From an uncultured Porphyromonadaceae bacterium (lineage in GTDB: Bacteria > Bacteroidota > Bacteroidia > Bacteroidales > Muribaculaceae), in the NCBI GenBank assembly GCA_900544305.1, contig UQUV01000002.1, forward strand, positions 62,001-126,000: DNA of 64,000 nucleotides. The letters are read 5' to 3'. The notes below the pieces were generated by a model. That model was not told where the DNA came from. It saw only the letters and a program-made list of their open reading frames with translations, and searched no databases. This document shows positions 59,577-64,000 of this stretch, in pieces; position 1 is the first letter of the stretch, and the number at the start of each line of letters is the position of its first letter. The position numbers were made by a program, and so were the translations under genes.

Positions 59577-61890
59577 TCAGAACATCAGTTTTGCTCCTGC
59601 GAAATAGCTGCGGGGCAACGACGGGCCGTAAACATAGCCGCTGTCGCGGTTCCAGCCGGTGTCGAAGTCTTTTTGATAGGCATTGAAAATGTTTTTCACA
59701 CCGGCATGCACCTGCAGCGTCATCACCTCGCAGAGGGGAATATCATAGGCCAAGCGCAGACCGAGGTCAAAGAAATCCGGTGTCTTTACGGCAATGTCAT
59801 TTTCCACGCCCGAGCCTGCCACATGCTGAACAAGCATCGAGCCGGTATAGGTTCCGTTCAGCGAAGCCGTAAGCCGCTTAATCGGGCTATAGTTCAACGT
59901 TACGTAACCGTAGAAATCCGGCGTGCGGAACATACGTTTTTCCGATGCTGCCGTTTCGCTCCATTCCACGGCTTCCTTATGTTCGCTCTTCTGGTAGGTC
60001 CATCCCGTCTGCAATTGCAAATCAGGCGTAAAGGCAATACGACCTTCAAGCGTCGCTCCGTAGACACGCGCTCCGGATGCATTGTAGCGTTCCCACACCA
60101 CGTTGCTGAATTCGTCCTGCTCGCTCTTCTTGCGCAAGTCGAACACGTTGTTCAATTCCGTATAGAAACCTTCAATAAGGAAGTTAGTCATTACCGATCC
60201 GAAGTTCTGATAAATGTCGGCCGAAAGACTGAAGCTGTTGGAACGTTCTTCACGCAAATCATCAGCCAAAACAATCACGTTGCGCTCGCCGGAAGCAATC
60301 GTAATGTGCAAGTCTTCATCGAATGCCTGCGGCGCACGGAAACCGCTGCCGTAGCTCAAACGCAAGTTGATGTTTTCCGTCGGATTATAGCGCAGGTTGG
60401 CACGCGGACTGAAAATCACGTTTTTCACCAGATTGTGCTTGTCGACACGTGCGCCAATCAGGAAACTCCATTGCTTGTTTTTCCATTCATTCTGGAAGAA
60501 ACCGCTATAATTCTGCACAATCTGGTGCGTTCTCAACTTCAAGCCAAGCGAACGGTCGTCAAGATTGTCATAGTTGAATTCCGCTCCAACCATCAAATCG
60601 GCCGGCATGAACAACAGTTTGTCGAACGCATAGGAATAGTGTCCGCCCGCCGTTACTACGAGGTCGGTCGTCGTTCCATAGGCTTTCTCTGCTGTTGCAA
60701 GGCTTTCTTCCGACTCGTCGCCCGAACCGCCGTAATAGCTGTCGCGGTCCGTATTCTGGAACGATGAGTAGATTTTCAGTCGTTGGCGCAGGTCGTCGGT
60801 ATACCAGTCATAGCTCAAGCCTCCGCCGTTGATATAGTGTTCCGTCATTTCTGTGATGTTTGCCAAATGCGGCAGGTCACCCAGGCGATTACCGCCACGG
60901 CGTTCTTCATGGATACCATGGTATTCCAACGTAAATTTTGAATTGTCGTTCACGCGCAGGAATGAGCGGAGTCCCACAGTCTGGCTCTTGATTAACGGCA
61001 CTTCCGTATATCCGTCGCCGTTGTGGTCATATCCTTCACGGTTGCGGTTCTGTCCGAAAACATAGGCTCCCGCCTTATTGTTGCCGCTAACGAGCGAAGC
61101 GTTCAGCATCGTCACATTTTCAAAGCTGTTTGTACCGCCAATCGACATCAGCGAGTGGGAAACATCGGCCGTATTGCGCACCGGTGTCTTGGTGATAATG
61201 TTCACCGTTCCTCCGATGGCCGAAGCGCCGAAAAGAGCCGAGCCGCCACCGCGAACCACCTCTACCCGCTCAATCATGTTGGCAGGAATCTGTTCCAAAC
61301 CGTAAACGCCCGTAAGTGAAGAGAAAATCGGACGCGAGTCCACAAGAATCTGCGAATAATGTCCGTCAAGTCCGTTGATACGCAACCTGCATGAAGCCGC
61401 AGTTCTGACAGTTGTCCTCCACGCGTACGCCCGGCTGCAACGAAAGTCCGTCAGCAAGGCAGGCCGAGCCCGAAAGTTCAAAAGCCTTTGCATCCACCAC
61501 ATTCACCAATGACGGCGCAAGGCGACGGTTGGTTTCGTTCTTGTTGGCCGAAACCACCACTTCATTCAGCATCAGGTTGTCGGGTTTCAAATTAAAATTC
61601 ACTTCCTGTGAACTGCCTTTTTTCACATCGACAGTCACTTCTTCGGTCTGATAACCGACGTAACGCACGACAAGAACCGTCTTGCCTTCCTTCAAGTTTT
61701 TCAAGAAATAGTGGCCGGTGACATCGGTTGTCGTTCCTACCGACGAACCTTTTACCATAATTGTGACAAATGGAATGTGCTCACCGGTTTCATCGTCTAC
61801 AATGTGACCGAAAACGTGGGCATCCGTGTTGGCAAATGCTGAACCCGTCAACAGGCAGAGCATTGCAAAGAGTAGAAATAATCGCTTCAT
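59577..61890 (-). pseudogene. TonB-dependent receptor, interrupted by one frameshift
   Basis: The 5' frame starts at 61890 (signal peptide MKRLFLLFAML...; a carboxypeptidase-like domain; then LNEVVVSANKNETNRRLAPSLV and DNCQNCGFMQV) and stops at 61366. The 3' frame continues as RINGLDGHYSQILVDSRPIF, IPANMIERVEVVRGGGSALFGASAIGGTVNIITKT and a full barrel to 59577. The join needs removal of one base near 61384-61387, within CAGGTTGCGTATC on the minus strand. Joined, it would be about 770 residues and complete. The NCQNCGF motif is known in a Bacteroidetes receptor group. It is either a recent pseudogene, a programmed shift or a sequence error. Confidence 0.88.
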
Positions 61891-62077
61891 TATGAGTTCT
61901 TTTGGTTTAACAATTCGCATGCGAAGTTACACCCGCGAACCCGCTTCCACAATCACCATTTATTGGTATTTTCCATTAATAATACCCTCAAAAATAAACA
62001 ATTTAGGTATTCCCATCAGCTTGACAGCAGCGCAAATCCACCACAGCATTTAATGACCGATTCGGGTAAAACAGAAA

Positions 62078-62107
62078 GCGCGGAAGAAAATCACTTTTCC
62101 TCCGCGC
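62078..62107 (-). terminator. Terminator of waaA
   Basis: GCGCGGAAGAAAA pairs with CTTTTCCTCCGCGC (one mismatch); on the minus strand a TTTCTGTTTT follows. It lies about 33 bp past the waaA stop. Confidence 0.75.
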
Positions 62108-62139
62108 CGTTAATGGTTTTATATTAGCTTGAAAAAAAT

Positions 62140-63372
62140 CTATTTTTTATTGAATACGAAGTTGTAGATTCGCTCGGTTGCTCCCAGATTGCCTTCGATG
62201 TAACGTCCGGCAATCTTGCCGCATTTTGCAAGATAAGGACGGTCGTCGAGCATCCGTGTCATAATCTGCGCGTAATCCTCACCGCTGTTGACCGAGAATG
62301 CTCCGCCAAGGGCTATCAAGTCGCGAGCTTCCTTGAACTTGTCATATTTCGGACCGAAAACAACCGGTATGCCATACACAGCCGCCTCATTGATATTGTG
62401 AATTCCTACACCGAAACCGCCGCCCACATACGCCACCGTAGCATAGCGGTAGCTTTTCGACAACAGTCCGAAGCAGTCAATAATCAGGCAGTCGGCATCG
62501 GCAGCTTCCTCAACGGTCGCCTTGCTGTAGCGCACAGCCAGACGTTTCAGCTTCGACAAAATACCTTCCACACGCGCTTCCGACAGTTCGTGAGGTGCAA
62601 GCACCAGCTTCATCGAAGGCGTACGGTTGAAGAACGAAATGAGAAACTCTTCGTCAGGTTCCCACGAGCTGCCGGCAATCACCGTAAACGAACCGCGGGC
62701 GAAAGTTTCCACAATCGGAAGGTCCACCTTGTTGTCGAGAATATCGGACACGCGGTCGAAACGCGTATCGCCGAACACCTCCACATTCGTCACCCCGATA
62801 GTGGCAAGCAAATCCTTCGAATCCTTGTCCTGTACGAACAGATGCGTATAGCATTTCAGCATCTTTCGGAACATGCCTCCATAACCCTTGAAAAAGGCCT
62901 GTGTCGGTCGGAAAATCGCAGAAATGATATAGGTCGGGATATTGCGACGGCGAAGCTCCTGCAGATAGTTGCCCCAAAATTCATATTTGACGAAAATCGC
63001 GGTTTCCACATCGACAGCATCCAAGAAACGGCGCACATTCGACGGACAGTCAAACGGAAGATAGCAGATGACATCGGCCAACTGATAGTTCTTGCACACC
63101 TCATAGCCCGACGGCGAGAAAAAGGTAAGCAGAATCTTCTTTTCCGGATGACGGCGTTTCAGCATTTCAATCAGCGGACGCCCCTGTTCGAATTCGCCCA
63201 ACGACGAGACGTGAATCCAAACATATTTTGCATTGCGGTCGATATATTTCCCCAGTATATCAAACGTACACGCCTGTCCCGCAACCATCAGTTTCGCCTT
63301 TCTGTTGCGCACGGACGCCACACGTACAGCCGTTGCATAGAGCGCTATCGCAGCATTATAGATGATGTTCAT
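62140..63372 (-). CDS. waaA: 3-deoxy-D-manno-octulosonic-acid transferase
   Basis: 410 residues. Family motifs: HVSSLGEFEQGRPLIE (about 53), KILLTFFSPSGYEV, FVKYEFWGNYLQEL, AGSSWEPDEEF (about 235), APHEL, and VGGGFGVGIHNINEAAVYGIPVVFGP (about 318-343), the GT30 KDO transferase signature. One hydrophobic helix at the N-terminus anchors it to the inner membrane. It adds KDO to lipid A precursor. gltX lies 80 bp upstream on the same strand, separated by a terminator. Confidence 0.95.
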   Translation of the reverse strand: MNIIYNAAIALYATAVRVASVRNRKAKLMVAGQACTFDILGKYIDRNAKYVWIHVSSLGEFEQGRPLIEMLKRRHPEKKILLTFFSPSGYEVCKNYQLADVICYLPFDCPSNVRRFLDAVDVETAIFVKYEFWGNYLQELRRRNIPTYIISAIFRPTQAFFKGYGGMFRKMLKCYTHLFVQDKDSKDLLATIGVTNVEVFGDTRFDRVSDILDNKVDLPIVETFARGSFTVIAGSSWEPDEEFLISFFNRTPSMKLVLAPHELSEARVEGILSKLKRLAVRYSKATVEEAADADCLIIDCFGLLSKSYRYATVAYVGGGFGVGIHNINEAAVYGIPVVFGPKYDKFKEARDLIALGGAFSVNSGEDYAQIMTRMLDDRPYLAKCGKIAGRYIEGNLGATERIYNFVFNKK

Positions 63373-63401
63373 TTCGCGATAATTGAATTAATATAAAAAA
63401 G

Positions 63402-63433
63402 CCTTGTGCAACGCTCTTTCAGGTTGCACAAGG
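63402..63433 (-). terminator. Terminator between gltX and waaA
   Basis: CCTTGTGCAAC / GTTGCACAAGG, 11-bp perfect stem with 10-nt loop; on the minus strand C then TTTTTT follows. Confidence 0.88.
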
Positions 63434-63452
63434 ATATATTTCAATGTATGAA

Positions 63453-64000
63453 TCAGCAAGCCTTGATGTTCTCGATTCCGGCTTTGACACGTCGGATGGT
63501 TTCTTCCTTACCGAGCAGTTCTGTAATGTCGAACATGTGAGGGCCCTTACATTCGCCGACAACAGTCAGACGGAAAGCGTTCATCACATTACCCATATGA
63601 TAGCCCTTGTCGGTAATCCAGCCCAACACAACAGGTTCTGCAGCTGCCGATGAAAAATCTTCAATACCTTCAAGCACACCGATAAGTTCTGTCATCAGTT
63701 CCGGCATGCCTTCTTTCCAGCGCTTGCGCACATCCTTTTCCGCATATTCCACCGGAGCTTCGAAGAAGAAGCGTGACTGTTCCCAAAGGTCGCGCACAAA
63801 GTTGATACGTCCCTTCACCAGTGACACGATACGGGTAACGGTAGCCTTGTCGGCATCGGCATGGCCGTGTTCGGCAAGAATAGGCATGAACATTTCTGCC
63901 AGTTTCTCGTCGGCCATTTCCTGCAAATATTTATGGTTGAACCATTTGCCTTTTTCGAAATCGAATTTTGCGCCGCTCTTCGAGCAGTGTTCGAAAGAGA
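63453..64000 (-). CDS. gltX: Glutamate--tRNA ligase, partial (C-terminal part only)
   Basis: The frame is open from the right window edge, giving the last about 182 residues. From the edge it reads SFEHCSKSGAKFDFEKGKWFNHKYLQEM, a segment typical of GltX just after the catalytic core, followed by the anticodon-binding domain (RWKEGMPELMTELIGVLEG, GHADADKATVTRIVSLVKGRINFVRDL). It charges tRNA-Glu. The N-terminal part with HIGH and KMSKS lies outside the window. Confidence 0.93.
   Translation of the reverse strand, partial: SFEHCSKSGAKFDFEKGKWFNHKYLQEMADEKLAEMFMPILAEHGHADADKATVTRIVSLVKGRINFVRDLWEQSRFFFEAPVEYAEKDVRKRWKEGMPELMTELIGVLEGIEDFSSAAAEPVVLGWITDKGYHMGNVMNAFRLTVVGECKGPHMFDITELLGKEETIRRVKAGIENIKAC

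Noticed and set aside
59571..60767. A 398-codon open frame on the plus strand
   Set aside because: Antisense to the TonB receptor barrel, which shows real family motifs.
61891..62077. Cobalamin riboswitch before the TonB receptor
   Set aside because: I find no B12-box-like sequence or conserved fold in the 187-bp region.

Overview
The window is a piece of a Bacteroidales chromosome. The evidence is: SusC/SusD outer-membrane pairs; secreted proteins ending in a type IX secretion (T9SS) type A sorting domain; -7/-33 promoters of the Bacteroidetes form (TTTG, about 19-20 nt, TAnnTTTG) in front of many genes; a TonB-linked barrel behind an ECF sigma/anti-sigma pair; and a K+-dependent type membrane pyrophosphatase. 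T9SS cargo makes a lineage such as Prevotella, Muribaculaceae or Barnesiella likelier than Bacteroides sensu stricto, but genus is not settled by what I can see.

Layout. 1-2.5 kb: an ECF sigma factor, membrane anti-sigma, small exported protein and outer-membrane barrel in one minus-strand operon, the barrel running off the left edge. 2.7-12.7 kb: four paralogous secreted phosphodiester glycosidases (NAGPA fold), three in tandem on the minus strand and one divergent; their catalytic heads differ while their tails are almost identical. 12.9-15.4 kb: an overlapping pair of radical SAM 'mobile pair' proteins and an AraC regulator. 15.4-25.5 kb: envelope housekeeping (CorC-like protein, LptC, a barrel protein, CoaX, an FtsB/DivIC protein, TrmD, an Fe-alcohol dehydrogenase, SecG, a TPR-like protein, LptE, a sigma-54 activator). 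25.7-38.1 kb: a T9SS-secreted protein and a SusC-SusD locus with two lipoproteins and a GHL10 glycosidase. 38.6 kb: tRNA-Leu(UAG). 38.9-46.5 kb: PAP2 phosphatase, CrcB, a Dph6-like/DUF2284 pair, aldolase, ZupT, a CDF exporter, QueF, QueC, NagB. 46.6-50 kb: a degenerate NagB domain fused to a PIG-L deacetylase, then Hpt and Adk. 50-57.4 kb: a flavodoxin-like reductase and HppA flanked by inverted copies of an intergenic promoter/hairpin repeat, then a neuC-neuA-sialidase operon. 57.5-64 kb: a Fic protein with an 11-bp tandem repeat in its coding sequence, an unknown gene, a frameshifted TonB receptor, WaaA, and the C-terminal part of GltX.

A theme of amino-sugar and envelope-glycan handling recurs: phosphodiester glycosidases that may release GlcNAc-type sugars, a GHL10 enzyme of the group that includes the denuded-peptidoglycan hydrolase DigH, NagB, a NagB-like/PIG-L fusion, UDP-GlcNAc 2-epimerase, CMP-nonulosonate synthase and sialidase. 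The best candidates for something undescribed are the four-gene glycosidase set with swappable heads, the GHL10 SusCD locus, and the pseudo-NagB/PIG-L fusion. No CRISPR array, rRNA operon, insertion sequence or prophage is visible.
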